From Desulfoglaeba alkanexedens ALDC (GTDB taxonomy: Bacteria > Desulfobacterota > Syntrophobacteria > Syntrophobacterales > DSM-9756): a DNA stretch of 64,000 nt. The stretch covers positions 1,853,501-1,917,500 of the forward strand of contig NZ_CP040098.1 in NCBI RefSeq assembly GCF_005377625.1, in the 5' to 3' direction. The translations under genes and the position numbers were made by a program. Shown one piece after another: positions 49,778-57,686 of this stretch (its first letter is position 1; every line of letters begins with the position of its first letter). The notes beneath the pieces were generated by a model. It was not told the DNA's origin, ran no database searches, and worked only from the letters and a program-made list of their open reading frames with translations.

Positions 49778-50020
49778 ATCCTCAGCTGCCTGGTGGCTCT
49801 GACCTATCTCAGGCTCATCGAGCTAGAGCTCCACCGAGCTGGATTGCCCATATCCGCGCTGACAGTCATGGATCAGATGCGAAGGCTCCACTCCTGTCTT
49901 TGGTGGACCGCCCCCAAGCGTAGGGCGGATCGCATCATCGAAGGCCCAACCGAACTCCAGGGGCAGATCCTCGGCGCATTCGGCTGCAAGACAACCGGTG
50001 GGGTCTTACAAAAACCCTAA
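49760..50020 (+). pseudogene. C-terminal remnant of an IS1634/IS4-type transposase
   Basis: The frame reads HILSCLVALTYLRLIELELH, then LHSCLWWTAPKRRADRIIE and GAFGCKTTGGVLQKP before the stop at 50020. This resembles the C-terminal end of IS1634-family DDE transposases (L-H-S-C-L-x-W-x-P-P-K-R-R). The catalytic part is missing, and the 5' side runs into the antisense helicase remnant. No terminal inverted repeat could be paired. Confidence 0.5.
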
Positions 50021-50244
50021 GATCAACTCATTGATTTGACTCCTATTGTCCCACCTTGGACGCTGAGAAGCCTGAAACTTCTGCCAGAGGCTCATTTGCC
50101 TGAGCGAGCTTTCTACAGTATTTCGGATTGCGGATTTAAAAAAAAGCAAATTCGGATGCTTATTGGAACTTCCGATAAAAATGACGTTATGTATCAATAT
50201 TTCCTATTTGCCACATCCGATATATCTATAATATCCACCTAGTG
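50021..50244. other. AT-rich intergenic stretch without a gene
   Basis: From the transposase remnant to the MITE-like copy the sequence turns AT-rich. I see no coding frame with a ribosome site and no structured RNA. The similar stretch at 50346-50548 must hold the porin promoter; TATAAT at 50505-50510 is a candidate -10 without a clear -35. Confidence 0.4.
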
Positions 50245-50345
50245 TTTTAGTAGCGTTCTAAAGTGGAGATCTTAAGCAAAAATAGTTGACGAAGGTCAAA
50301 AAAATCCCCTCCTCCCTTGACGGGATAGGGTTGGGGTGAGGGTGA
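50245..50345 (+). repeat. MITE-like GGTAGCG element, copy C (diverged)
   Basis: TTTTAGTAGCGTTCTAAAGTGG, GATCTTAAGCAAAAATAG and GACGAAGGTCAAAAA match copies A and B. The C-rich inverted repeat is altered. A possible degraded right end (GTCGTACCAA) lies at about 50435. It is 200 bases upstream of the AT-rich porin. Confidence 0.65.
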
Positions 50346-50548
50346 TAAAACTAATGAGATGGGAATACGTATCCTGAATGACGGATCAAGTTCAGCATGA
50401 CGAGAGAACTTTGGACTCTCAAGTTTGTAATAAAGTCGTACCAATAATATCTAGGTTAAGTTGACTCAGGGAATCAAAGTAACATTGTTCTATCCCCTTA
50501 TTTTATAATCAGCGCAGGCTATTACTACTGAAAGGAGGAGGAGTGAAC

Positions 50549-51730
50549 ATGAAAAGAATTTTCGGTTTTTTTGTGGCTGGGTTACTTTTGCCATCCATAG
50601 CCATGGCAGTTGAAATATACAAAAAAGACGACATGTCGTTAAACGTAGGTTGGTGGGGGCAGGTTTGGTTTCAAAATATATCGGATATGAATATGGATAA
50701 TGATGACGAGAAGTACGATGATAACCTAAACGATTTCCTCATCCGCCGTAGTTATTTTTACTTAGATGGTACCATTACGCCTGAACTGAGTTTCTTTGTT
50801 CATTTTGCCAGTGACAAGTTGGGGATGGACGAGATCACCAATGATTCAGATAAAGGCCTGGGATCGGGTATTGCCGTGCGGGATGCCTGGTTCAATTATA
50901 AGATCCTTGGCGATGATCTTATGGTCCAGGTCGGCCGGATGTATATCCCCTTTACACGCAATTACGGGACCACTTCCACCAAAGCGATGTTGACGCTTGA
51001 CCTTGACTGGGGCCAAGGTGGGTCGCACAGCGGTATATTTTATCCCAGTAATATCGGTCGCGATGATTCTATCACACTGTGGGGTAATGTTCTGGAGGAT
51101 AAGTTACAGTATCGATTGATGATAGGAGATGGGGAAGATAACAATACAAAAAATCCCGACGATAATGTGCGTTTTGCTGGGCGTCTTAGCTACAGTTTCT
51201 TCGATCCTGAAACAAAGTGGTTCAATTCTGAGACCTATCTGGGAACCAAGCGAATCCTTGCCATAGGTGCGGGCTTTGATTTTGAACATGACATGGTGAT
51301 CGCCGGGAAAAAGGATGATTATACAGCCTGGACTGTTGATTTTACTTACGATCAACCGATGGCACAGGGAAATAGCCTGACCTTGGTCCTTTCTTACATC
51401 AATATTTCGCACGTTCCCAATGCCATCACATGGACCCAATTGGGCGCGGGAGATGATGGCGATATCATTTCCGCTAAGATAGGGTACTATTTTGGGGATA
51501 AACTCGCGTTAGGCAACCTTCAGCCGTATACTCAGGTGCAAAATATTCATTCAGATGAAAGCGGCGACGATGATACGATGATTTACGGATTTGGGCTAAA
51601 CTATTATCTAAAAGGCGTGGCAAACAAAATCAGCTTGGAGGCCTCTTTTATGGATCAGGATGAGGAAGTTCCAGATTCTGCAATTAGGGACAATACAACA
51701 ATCACCCTTCAGTTTGCGCTTGGATTTTGA
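50549..51730 (+). CDS. Outer-membrane porin, AT-rich and probably acquired
   Basis: A 393-aa beta-barrel protein with a signal peptide (IFGFFVAGLLLPSIAMA). Alternating aromatic strands follow (WWGQVWFQNI, RRSYFYLDGTITPELSFFVHF), with GRMYIPFTRNYG and a terminal Phe (TLQFALGF). The pattern resembles the phosphate-selective or ExtI-type porins. AAAGGAGGAGG lies eight bases before the ATG. Its codon use (many AAT, GAT, AAA, ATT) is unlike the GC-rich neighbours, and it is flanked by a MITE-like copy and transposase remnants, so recent transfer is likely. The substrate is unknown. Confidence 0.85.
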   Translation: MKRIFGFFVAGLLLPSIAMAVEIYKKDDMSLNVGWWGQVWFQNISDMNMDNDDEKYDDNLNDFLIRRSYFYLDGTITPELSFFVHFASDKLGMDEITNDSDKGLGSGIAVRDAWFNYKILGDDLMVQVGRMYIPFTRNYGTTSTKAMLTLDLDWGQGGSHSGIFYPSNIGRDDSITLWGNVLEDKLQYRLMIGDGEDNNTKNPDDNVRFAGRLSYSFFDPETKWFNSETYLGTKRILAIGAGFDFEHDMVIAGKKDDYTAWTVDFTYDQPMAQGNSLTLVLSYINISHVPNAITWTQLGAGDDGDIISAKIGYYFGDKLALGNLQPYTQVQNIHSDESGDDDTMIYGFGLNYYLKGVANKISLEASFMDQDEEVPDSAIRDNTTITLQFALGF

Positions 51731-51739
51731 GTGGAAGTA

Positions 51740-52148
51740 GTCCTTCAAAATTGGAAGCATTGGGGGTGACCGCCTCTTACAGCCGCCCGCACGTGAGTGA
51801 CGACAATCCCTATTCGGAGGTCCTGTTCAGGACAGTCAAATACCGGCCGGACTATCCGTACCGCGGGTTTGAGAGCCTCGAAGAGGCCCGGCGTTGGGTA
51901 CTGAATTTGTGCGTTGGTACAACCATGATCACCAGCACAGCGCTATCCGTTTTGTCACTCCTTGCCAGCGGCACGACGGAGAAGACCACGACATTTTGGC
52001 CGGTCGGCGGCGCGTGTACGAAGAGGCCGAGGCCCGCCATCCAGAACGCTGAAGTGGCAACATCCGCAACTGGGAGCCCGTTCCTGAAGTTTGGCTCAAC
52101 CCACCGGCTGATGCCAATAGACAGCGAACATCGGCCAGGGCGGCATGA
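51740..52148 (+). pseudogene. C-terminal remnant of an IS3-family transposase (OrfB)
   Basis: The part before 51907 reads YSRPHVSDDNPYSEVLFRTV and YPYRGFESLEEARRWV, typical of the IS3 integrase domain. After a one-base frameshift it continues FVRWYNHDHQHSAIRFVTP, then GRRRVYEEAEARHPER. There a TGA replaces the expected Trp codon, and it goes on NIRNWEPVPEVWLNPPADA to the stop at 52148. The N-terminal half is absent. Confidence 0.8.
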
Positions 52149-52202
52149 CTTCGTTCCCTCTGTGCCAATGTAGGTGAGACACGGACCCCTTGGTAAATTA
52201 GT

Positions 52203-52490
52203 GTATGGCGGACTCTTGACCTTGATGCCCTGGAGTTCATCCGGCGCTACCTTCAGCATGTGCTGCCGACCGGCTTCATGAAAATCCGATATTACGGTTT
52301 CCTGGGCTCGGTCTCGACTGTGACTTTGGACGATGTCCGGGCGGCGATTGAACGTTCTCTGGATACTTTTGTTGCGCCACGACCGGAAAGCAGGGCCGTG
52401 GAGGCTCACTATCCTTATTGTCCGCATTGTCGGGGCCGACTGGTGTTCGCCTACAAACTTGCCGTAGGCGAGAGTTGGAATCCGGGGTAA
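52203..52490 (+). pseudogene. C-terminal remnant of an IS91-type (Y2) transposase
   Basis: The frame reads LDALEFIRRYLQHVLPTGFM, then KIRYYGFLGS, ending with a CxxC pair (YCPHCRGRLVF). This is the C-terminal region of IS91/ISCR-type rolling-circle transposases. The catalytic HUH and tyrosines are missing, so it is inactive. Confidence 0.7.
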
Positions 52491-52782
52491 AGAAACTTAA
52501 CCGCCTGCTATCCTGAGAAAAAGCGGCCGCATCGCAGCCCGCTTTCGGACCGTCTCTTTAGCCGCCTTCGCCGGCGGACAGGACGACTGTTGCTTTTTTT
52601 CTCAATTTACCGTCGGAAACACAAAATCACGACCATGGACGACAATGAAAACCACTCCGGCAACTGACTTTTTTCAAAGAGCAGCTTTACCAAACCCCAA
52701 ACCACCGGATTTCAGCCCATCCGCCACTGAACTTTAGCGGCACCTTTCCAGCCCCAGCCAATCATTAGCCTATAATAAGATC
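52491..52782. other. Non-coding stretch between the IS91 remnant and the first attC-like site
   Basis: 292 bases with no recognisable gene. It contains GC-rich inverted stretches near 52560-52580 (GCCGCCTTCGCCGGCGG) and could include the IS91-type end. No assignment is made. Confidence 0.35.
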
Positions 52783-52879
52783 GGGCTTATTGAACAATGG
52801 ATTGAGTCCGACCCGCTAGCCATCCCTACGCCTTGAAGCTTAGCGGTTTTGGGTCGGCTCAATCCTTATTGGTTATGCC
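52783..52879 (-). repeat. attC-like integron recombination site, 3' of the nuclease-like cassette
   Basis: On the minus strand it starts GCATAAC, which includes the stop codon of the cassette gene. It then has GGATTGAG-C-CGACCC pairing with GGGTCGG-A-CTCAATCC, separated by a loop of about 30 bases, and ends at a GTT core (ATTGTTCAAT). The imperfect pairing with an unpaired base in the stem is typical of attC sites. Confidence 0.65.
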
Positions 52880-53289
52880 GCGCCGTCGCCACGTCCAATC
52901 CTATCCCAAGCTTCGCGAAACTCGTCGGTTTCGTAGGAGTTGGGCTGAAGCCAGAACGAAACCCTGCCATCCTTCTCGCCGCGATGCGCAAGTCTTTTCA
53001 CTTCGTGGGGTGTGAGGATGAATGCTGTCGGTTCCGAGCTGAGTTTGTTGATGATCACCCAGAAGTCGCCCATTAGATTTTCTATTGACGCACCGAGGGG
53101 TACTGGTGCCTGCTTACTGAGCGATTTGACTTGAATGCCAAGATATCGCTTTCCATCGCGACTGTACGCGACGATATCGATGCCCCGAGCGTTGCGCGCG
53201 GTCGGCATAGCGTTCCACCCAAGCAGTGAGAGATGGTAACAAGTGAAATAGAGACCTGCGTTGCCGACAATTTGGCTGTCAAGCTTCAT
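52873..53289 (-). CDS. Restriction-endonuclease-like protein in an integron-type cassette
   Basis: A 138-aa protein with LGWNAMPTARNARGIDIVAY followed by RYLGIQVKSL: the D...Q-x-K arrangement of a PDDEXK-type nuclease core. Then DFWVIINKL and AHRGEKDGRVSFWLQP follow. Its substrate is unknown. The ATG at 53289 has GAGGTG upstream and lies 16 bases after an attC-like site. Its TAA stop falls inside the next one, exactly as in an integron gene cassette. Confidence 0.75.
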   Translation of the reverse strand: MKLDSQIVGNAGLYFTCYHLSLLGWNAMPTARNARGIDIVAYSRDGKRYLGIQVKSLSKQAPVPLGASIENLMGDFWVIINKLSSEPTAFILTPHEVKRLAHRGEKDGRVSFWLQPNSYETDEFREAWDRIGRGDGAA

Positions 53290-53304
53290 GTGCACCTCGA
53301 AGCG

Positions 53305-53376
53305 GCATAACGCCCAAGCTCACCTGCCGCTATGGAGCGCAGCAGAATAGCGGTCAGGTGCAGGGCCTTGCTAGGC
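53305..53376 (-). repeat. attC-like integron recombination site between hicBA and the nuclease-like cassette
   Basis: Minus strand: GCCTAGC at one end and GTTATGC at the other. Inside, GCACCTGACCGCTAT pairs with ATAGCGGCAGGTGAGC with an unpaired position. These match the R'', L'', L' and R' layout of attC sites. The hicA stop (53385) lies eight bases before it, so hicBA would be the preceding cassette. Confidence 0.75.
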
Positions 53377-53384
53377 ACCAAACC

Positions 53385-53606
53385 TCATGTTTCAAATTCA
53401 CTCCGAGGCAGCCCGGACTGACGGATAATGGATCGAAGCGTTCCAATTTTGATTTAATCATGGTCTGGGACAGGAACCGTTATTGTGCTTTGGGGAAGGT
53501 TTTTCTGCATGACGATGTGGCTACCGCGGCGACGGATTTCTATGAAGCCATGCGTTGCCAAAATCGAGCATACCTCTCTGCCAGATAGAACTCGCAGCTT
53601 ACCCAA
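53385..53606 (-). pseudogene. hicA: HicA-type toxin gene with internal TAA stop
   Basis: From a TTG at 53606 the frame gives a HicA mRNA-interferase: VLSGREVCSILATHGF, IRRRGSHIVMQ (the double-stranded-RNA-binding fold with its catalytic His), TITVPVPDHD. Then a TAA occurs at 53456-53454, followed in frame by IKIGTLRSIIRQSGLPR to the stop at 53385. A single G-to-T change in a Glu codon would explain it. The toxin is therefore likely inactive, whereas hicB upstream is intact. Confidence 0.8.
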
Positions 53607-53823
53607 CCACCACCTCAAATTGTGTCACAAAAACCTCGTCATGAAGTCGCTGCTTTATCTCCTCGGGTGATGCACTTTCGAAAAATAGTTCCAATGCTTC
53701 GCGAAGATTGTCCCTGGCCTGCTCCACACTATTCCCTTGGCTTGCGATATCTAATTCCGGGCATAATGATACGTATCCATCACCTTCGCGTTCAATAATT
53801 GCTGTAAATTTCATTGATGACAT
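53599..53823 (-). CDS. hicB: HicB family antitoxin
   Basis: A 74-aa protein with the HicB partial RNase H-like fold: KFTAIIEREGDGYVSLCPEL, DIASQGNSVEQARDNLREAL. GGGAGATAAG precedes the ATG. It normally neutralises HicA and may repress its own promoter. The gene order hicB-hicA with an eight-base overlap is common. It is probably driven by the strong promoter at 53900. Confidence 0.88.
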   Translation of the reverse strand: MSSMKFTAIIEREGDGYVSLCPELDIASQGNSVEQARDNLREALELFFESASPEEIKQRLHDEVFVTQFEVVVG

Positions 53824-53899
53824 CTTATCTCCCTAAAACTACTCATCATATAAAGGAATGTTAAAGGGCATCCAAAAACCCCGAAGACCGCATGGCAAA

Positions 53900-53929
53900 A
53901 TTATAGTGCGTGGATTTAACGGCTGTCAA
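53900..53929 (-). promoter_or_regulatory. Strong promoter reading into hicB and the cassette array
   Basis: Minus-strand TTGACA (53929-53924) and TATAAT (53905-53900), both perfect, separated by 18 bases. It lies 76 bases upstream of hicB. Its position at the head of the cassettes resembles an integron Pc promoter, but no attI or integrase is visible. Confidence 0.7.
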
Positions 53930-54226
53930 CAAGCTCTGTGGTCCATATGACGGCCTGGGCCATCGGGGCTGCGAACGCCCCGTAAGCGTTTCGGTTGAAG
54001 AGCCATTGAAGGCGGCGCGTCGGGGCCGGCCTGGGCGGCGTTCGGGCCCGCATTGCCAAGCGGCGGCGGTTGGGCTACATTGGACACGAGTGAGGGTCTG
54101 CGGGTTATTCAAGCGTTTGCGTCCCATCCGTGAGACCAGCGGGATGTTCCCCTTGGTACTCCGGCGTCTTCCCGACCGGCGAAGCGACAGGGGGAAGCCC
54201 ATTCCTTTTCGATGCGGGGAGGCAGC

Positions 54227-54540
54227 ATGGCCGGACACGAAGCGTTGCCAAAGGACCTGGAAAAGCAGCTCAAGGAGGTCTTCAAGCGGCTTTCGTACAC
54301 GGTTTCCATCTACCTTTTCACCGACCGCCGGCAGCCGCGGGAAATCGCCGAAGCCGCCCGGAATCTCGTCAAGATCTTTCAGGGGCTTTCGGAAAAGATC
54401 GCGTTCGAAGAACACGACCTGAACGACGACCTGGCCAAGGAATGGCACGTGTACCGAGCGCCGCGGCGGCCATCACCATCTTCGAGGATCTTTCGCGACC
54501 CTACTGGAAGGAGGAAGCGAAAAAGGAATACATGGTCTGA
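54227..54540 (+). pseudogene. Thioredoxin-fold protein without CxxC, frameshifted near the end
   Basis: GGGGAGG precedes an ATG at 54227. The first 78 residues (LPKDLEKQLKEVFKRLSY, VSIYLFTDRRQPREIAEAA, IFQGLSEKIAFEEHDL) resemble the N-terminal thioredoxin fold of AhpF/PDO-type proteins. The usual redox CxxC is replaced by TDRRQPRE. Near 54,460, within GCGCCGCGGCGGCC, the frame must shift by one base to continue ITIFEDLSRPYWKEEAKKEY to the stop at 54540. It is either a broken gene or a sequencing slip; the missing cysteines argue against a redox role. Confidence 0.5.
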
Positions 54541-54621
54541 GGCCGCCGGTGCGGTGTGCGGACAGGCCGCGCCGGCCCGGAACGATCGGGTACGGGCAGC
54601 GGGATGCCAGGGGGAGAAGTG

Positions 54622-54930
54622 TCACTCTTCTTCGTTGTCAGCGTCCCACCATTCCGTGCAGGCTTCTTCGATGGCGCGCTTCAGTTCGGCGTCGACCTGG
54701 TCCTTGAGGCTCCAGGCCAACGCCGCCCATTCCTCCATGACCCGTTCCGCTTCGTCGCCCCGGTCGGACTCCTCCAGTTCATCGGCCAGGTCGATCAAAG
54801 CGCTCAGCGCTTTCCTCACCGGCACTTCACCCCCGCTTGTGGCCACGGGAACGCCCGAGCGCACGTATTCCCAGGCCAGCCGGCCGGTTTCGGGATCCCA
54901 TCGCCATCGTAAGAGCTTTTTCTTCGCCAT
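54622..54930 (-). CDS. Hypothetical small acidic protein
   Basis: A 102-aa protein with a basic N-terminus (MAKKKLLRWRWDPETGRLAW) and a long acidic helix (ALIDLADELEESDRGDEAERVM). It has no membrane segment or motif I recognise. GGGAGT lies upstream of the ATG and codon use fits the local core genes. No neighbour suggests a role. Confidence 0.6.
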   Translation of the reverse strand: MAKKKLLRWRWDPETGRLAWEYVRSGVPVATSGGEVPVRKALSALIDLADELEESDRGDEAERVMEEWAALAWSLKDQVDAELKRAIEEACTEWWDADNEEE

Positions 54931-55675
54931 GCCGGACTCCCGTTCCGTAAGTGATCACAGGGTACGCTTTTTGCGGTCCCAGTCACAAGAGGGCTGGACC
55001 GTTCGTTTATTTTCTGCTCTCTTGAATGAAGGGATCGAACCCCATGTCATCCTAAACCAAGCAGAGATCAGGCTAGTCAAAATTCGGTTATCACAGACGG
55101 TCCATTTTGGGGTGTCACTTCTTCCCTTGGCAGAGAACCTATTTTTGGTCATTCTCGCATGGTCGGCTGTCCGTCGATAATTTCGATGGGAAACCCTTTT
55201 GACATCGATTTTATCGATTTGACAACCGCCGTCTTTCCCGTTTAAGGGACCTACTGATTCGACAAGCGTCTTCTGCAGTAACCAAGGCAGGTCATCCATC
55301 ATGTTTATTTGGCGCTTCGGGTTTACCTGAATCTCCAGCCATTGCCGTCCGGGTCGGCAGGCATGGGCAGGGAACCGGTGCGCCGCCGCAAAGTATTTTT
55401 TCTGATTTTTCCAAGGCACTCCGGAGACGTTGACCCACGGCATGCCGCCGGCATGAGCCAGCGTTGCACGGCGCTGTGGCTTGCGCCGCCGTGGCGGGCA
55501 TCAAGCCCGGAGGCCAGCCAAAGGAGAGCCTCATGAATACAGCTGTTCGCATACCTGCCAACCGATCCATCCTTTGAAAGTCCTGATGAGAAAGGCTCAT
55601 CGGATAGGAACTATCGTTTTGTATTCGGTCAGGGTTGGCGGGTAGTTGAACTCGTTTGGAGCCTTGGGAGGGTTT
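54931..55675. other. Long stretch without a recognisable gene
   Basis: 745 bases. Several open frames exist on both strands but give unfamiliar, low-plausibility translations without ribosome sites. One short frame at 55533 (ATG after AAAGGAGAGCCTC) runs for 14 codons only and may be the start of a lost gene. An AT-rich part near 55190-55225 has TTTTGACATCGATTTTATCG, possibly promoter debris. Confidence 0.45.
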
Positions 55676-55711
55676 CCCCTTGTTCCCAAGCTGGAGCTTG
55701 GGAACAAGGGG
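55676..55711. repeat. Palindromic AAGCT-nn-AGCTT repeat, extended perfect copy
   Basis: The arms CCCCTTGTTCCCAAGCT and AGCTTGGGAACAAGGGG form a perfect 17-pair stem. It is the most symmetrical member of the family in this window and sits 88 bases before the yedE gene. Confidence 0.9.
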
Positions 55712-55799
55712 GAATTTCCAGGGAATTTTAAGATCTCACAATGAACACTCTATTCTGGGGAGCTGTAGTTAGGTCAGCAATTTCGTGAAGGAGGAGAGG

Positions 55800-56888
55800 A
55801 TGGGAAAGAACTGGTTCGCCACCCGGTGGGGGATCATCGGCGTGGGGGCGACGATCGGCGTGCTGGCCGCCTTGCTCCAGAAACTGGGCAATCCGGGCAA
55901 CATGGGGATCTGCGTGGCCTGCTTCGAGCGCGACATCGCCGGGGCTCTGGGTCTGCACCGAGCAGCGGTGGTCCAGTACATCCGGCCGGAGATCATCGGG
56001 TTTGTGCTCGGGTCCCTCGTCGCTGCGTATCTTTTCAAGGAATACCGGCCGCGGCTGGGCTCGGCGCCCGTGGTGCGGTTCATCCTGGGCGTATTCGCCA
56101 TGATCGGCGCCCTGGTGTTTCTCGGCTGCCCCTGGCGGGCCATGCTGCGCCTGGCCGGCGGTGACGGAAACGCCATACTGGGCCTGGCCGGACTGGCCTT
56201 CGGCATCTGGATCGGCACCCTGTTTCTCAAGAGCGGCTACAACCTGGGCCGCAGCCAGAAGACCTACGCTTCGGCGGGATGGCTGCTGCCCCTGACCATG
56301 GTCGGTTTTCTCGTCCTGATGCTTATCTACCCCCAGGTACCCGACCAAGCGCAGAGCGGAGTGTTGTTCTATAGCCAGAAAGGCCCTGGAGCGATGCACG
56401 CCCCGCTGCCGGTGTCGCTGAGCCTCGGTCTGCTCATCGGCTTTCTCGCCCAGCGCAGCCGTTTCTGCACCATGGGCGCTCTGCGCGACCTGATCCTCTT
56501 CGGCCAGACCCATCTGTTCGGCGGGTTTATCACTCTGGTCATCTTCGCCTTCATCACCAATCTCATCCTCGGCCAGTTCAAACCGGGATTCGTCGGCCAG
56601 CCGGTCGCCCATACCCTCCATGTCTGGAACTTCGCCGGCATGATGCTTGCCGGTTTGGCCTTCGCCCTGGCCGGCGGCTGCCCTGGGCGCCAGCTCTTCC
56701 TGGCCGGCGAGGGCGACGGGGATTCAGCCCTCTTTGTCTTCGGCATGATCGTCGGCGCCGGCATCGCACACAACTTCGGTCTGGCCAGCTCTCCCGAGGG
56801 CCTGGGCCCCCACGGGGTGGCCGCTGTGGTCGTCGGTATGGCGGTGTGTCTGTTCATCGGTTTTACTATGCGTCAAACAGTCAAATAA
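55800..56888 (+). CDS. yedE: YedE-type selenium-metabolism membrane protein
   Basis: A 362-aa membrane protein of the YeeE/YedE family with around ten helices. Conserved cysteine motifs are GICVACFERDIAGALGL, FLGCPWRAMLRLAGGDGNA, SRFCTMGALRDLI and AGGCPGRQLFLAGEGDGD. The subgroup with these motifs next to a TusA-like protein is associated with selenium use and is proposed to import a selenium or sulfur species. AAGGAGGAGAGG precedes the ATG at 55800. It leads a four-gene operon. Confidence 0.88.
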   Translation: MGKNWFATRWGIIGVGATIGVLAALLQKLGNPGNMGICVACFERDIAGALGLHRAAVVQYIRPEIIGFVLGSLVAAYLFKEYRPRLGSAPVVRFILGVFAMIGALVFLGCPWRAMLRLAGGDGNAILGLAGLAFGIWIGTLFLKSGYNLGRSQKTYASAGWLLPLTMVGFLVLMLIYPQVPDQAQSGVLFYSQKGPGAMHAPLPVSLSLGLLIGFLAQRSRFCTMGALRDLILFGQTHLFGGFITLVIFAFITNLILGQFKPGFVGQPVAHTLHVWNFAGMMLAGLAFALAGGCPGRQLFLAGEGDGDSALFVFGMIVGAGIAHNFGLASSPEGLGPHGVAAVVVGMAVCLFIGFTMRQTVK

Positions 56889-56899
56889 GGAGATCAAAA

Positions 56900-57118
56900 A
56901 TGGCGGTGACAGTCGATGCCCGGGGGCTTTCCTGCCCGCAGCCGGTGCTCATGACCCTCAGCGAGATCAAGAGCGGCACGGACAACGAGATCGTCGTGCT
57001 GGTGGATACCGATACCTCCAAGGAGAACGTGATCCGCGCGGCGGTGAGCCAGGGGTGCACGATACAGAACATTGCGCCCGACGGCGAAGGCTACAAGATC
57101 ACGCTGGCGAGGAAGTGA
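56900..57118 (+). CDS. yedF: TusA/YedF-like sulfurtransferase (selenium-linked)
   Basis: A 72-aa TusA-fold protein with the signature DARGLSCPQPV, whose cysteine would carry a persulfide or selenium. Then DNEIVVLVDTDTSKENVIRAA follows. In selenium-using bacteria this partner of YedE is thought to hand the element on for selenophosphate synthesis; full-length YedF has a second domain that is absent here. It begins 12 bases after yedE. Confidence 0.85.
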   Translation: MAVTVDARGLSCPQPVLMTLSEIKSGTDNEIVVLVDTDTSKENVIRAAVSQGCTIQNIAPDGEGYKITLARK

Positions 57119-57119
57119 A

Positions 57120-57686
57120 ATGGGACTGTTATCTTTTCTGAAAAACGGCATCCGGGGCGGCCGGGGGCAGGCCGCCGAGGGGTCCAAGGCCGACCGCGGA
57201 ATCCTGATCTTCGAGAACACCAGCGATGTGATCCGGGCCGAGAACCGCCTCAAGGCGGCCGGTTGGCCGGTGAGGGTGATGGGACCGCCGCCGGAGATCC
57301 AGCGCGGCTGCGACCTGGTCATCGAGTTCCCCCTCATCCAGCGGCTGGAGATCATGCGCCTGCTCGAGGAGGCCCAGGCGGTGCCGCTGGAAATGGTGCC
57401 GGTGACCGGTCCCCTGCTGACGCCGGTGGACTTGTTTCAGACCGTCGACTACGGCGACTGGCTGATGGTGCGGGCCGCCAACATGAAGATCTGCATCGAA
57501 AAGAGCACTCGGACCATTGTGAACATCTCCGGCGGGGGGTGCCCGGACGTGCCCTACCTGGCCCAGGAGATGGTGGGAAAGTCCCTGACCGAAGCGCCCC
57601 GGCCCCGGGAAATCGGCCACACCCTCTGCGGCTACGCCCTGGAATTGGCCTACGAGGAGATTTGCCGCCAATGCTCTGCATCGTAG
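57120..57686 (+). CDS. DUF3343 domain protein
   Basis: A 188-aa protein. Residues 25-100 are a DUF3343 domain (GILIFENTSDVIRAENRLKA, then GCDLVIEF). The C-terminal part has GGGCPDVPYLAQEMVGKSL and ends with CRQC. DUF3343 genes commonly accompany yedE and yedF in selenium loci, but the activity is unknown. GAGGAAG lies just before the start, which follows the yedF stop by one base. Confidence 0.8.
   Translation: MGLLSFLKNGIRGGRGQAAEGSKADRGILIFENTSDVIRAENRLKAAGWPVRVMGPPPEIQRGCDLVIEFPLIQRLEIMRLLEEAQAVPLEMVPVTGPLLTPVDLFQTVDYGDWLMVRAANMKICIEKSTRTIVNISGGGCPDVPYLAQEMVGKSLTEAPRPREIGHTLCGYALELAYEEICRQCSAS

Noticed and set aside
52075-52085. In-frame TGA in the IS3 transposase remnant as a possible selenocysteine
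   Set aside because: It replaces a tryptophan codon (TGG to TGA) in a gene that also has a frameshift and lacks its N-terminal half, so it is decay.
54955-55443. Minus-strand frame of 162 codons
   Set aside because: Composition and residue pattern do not look like a protein, no ribosome site, and no family is recognisable; kept as non-coding.
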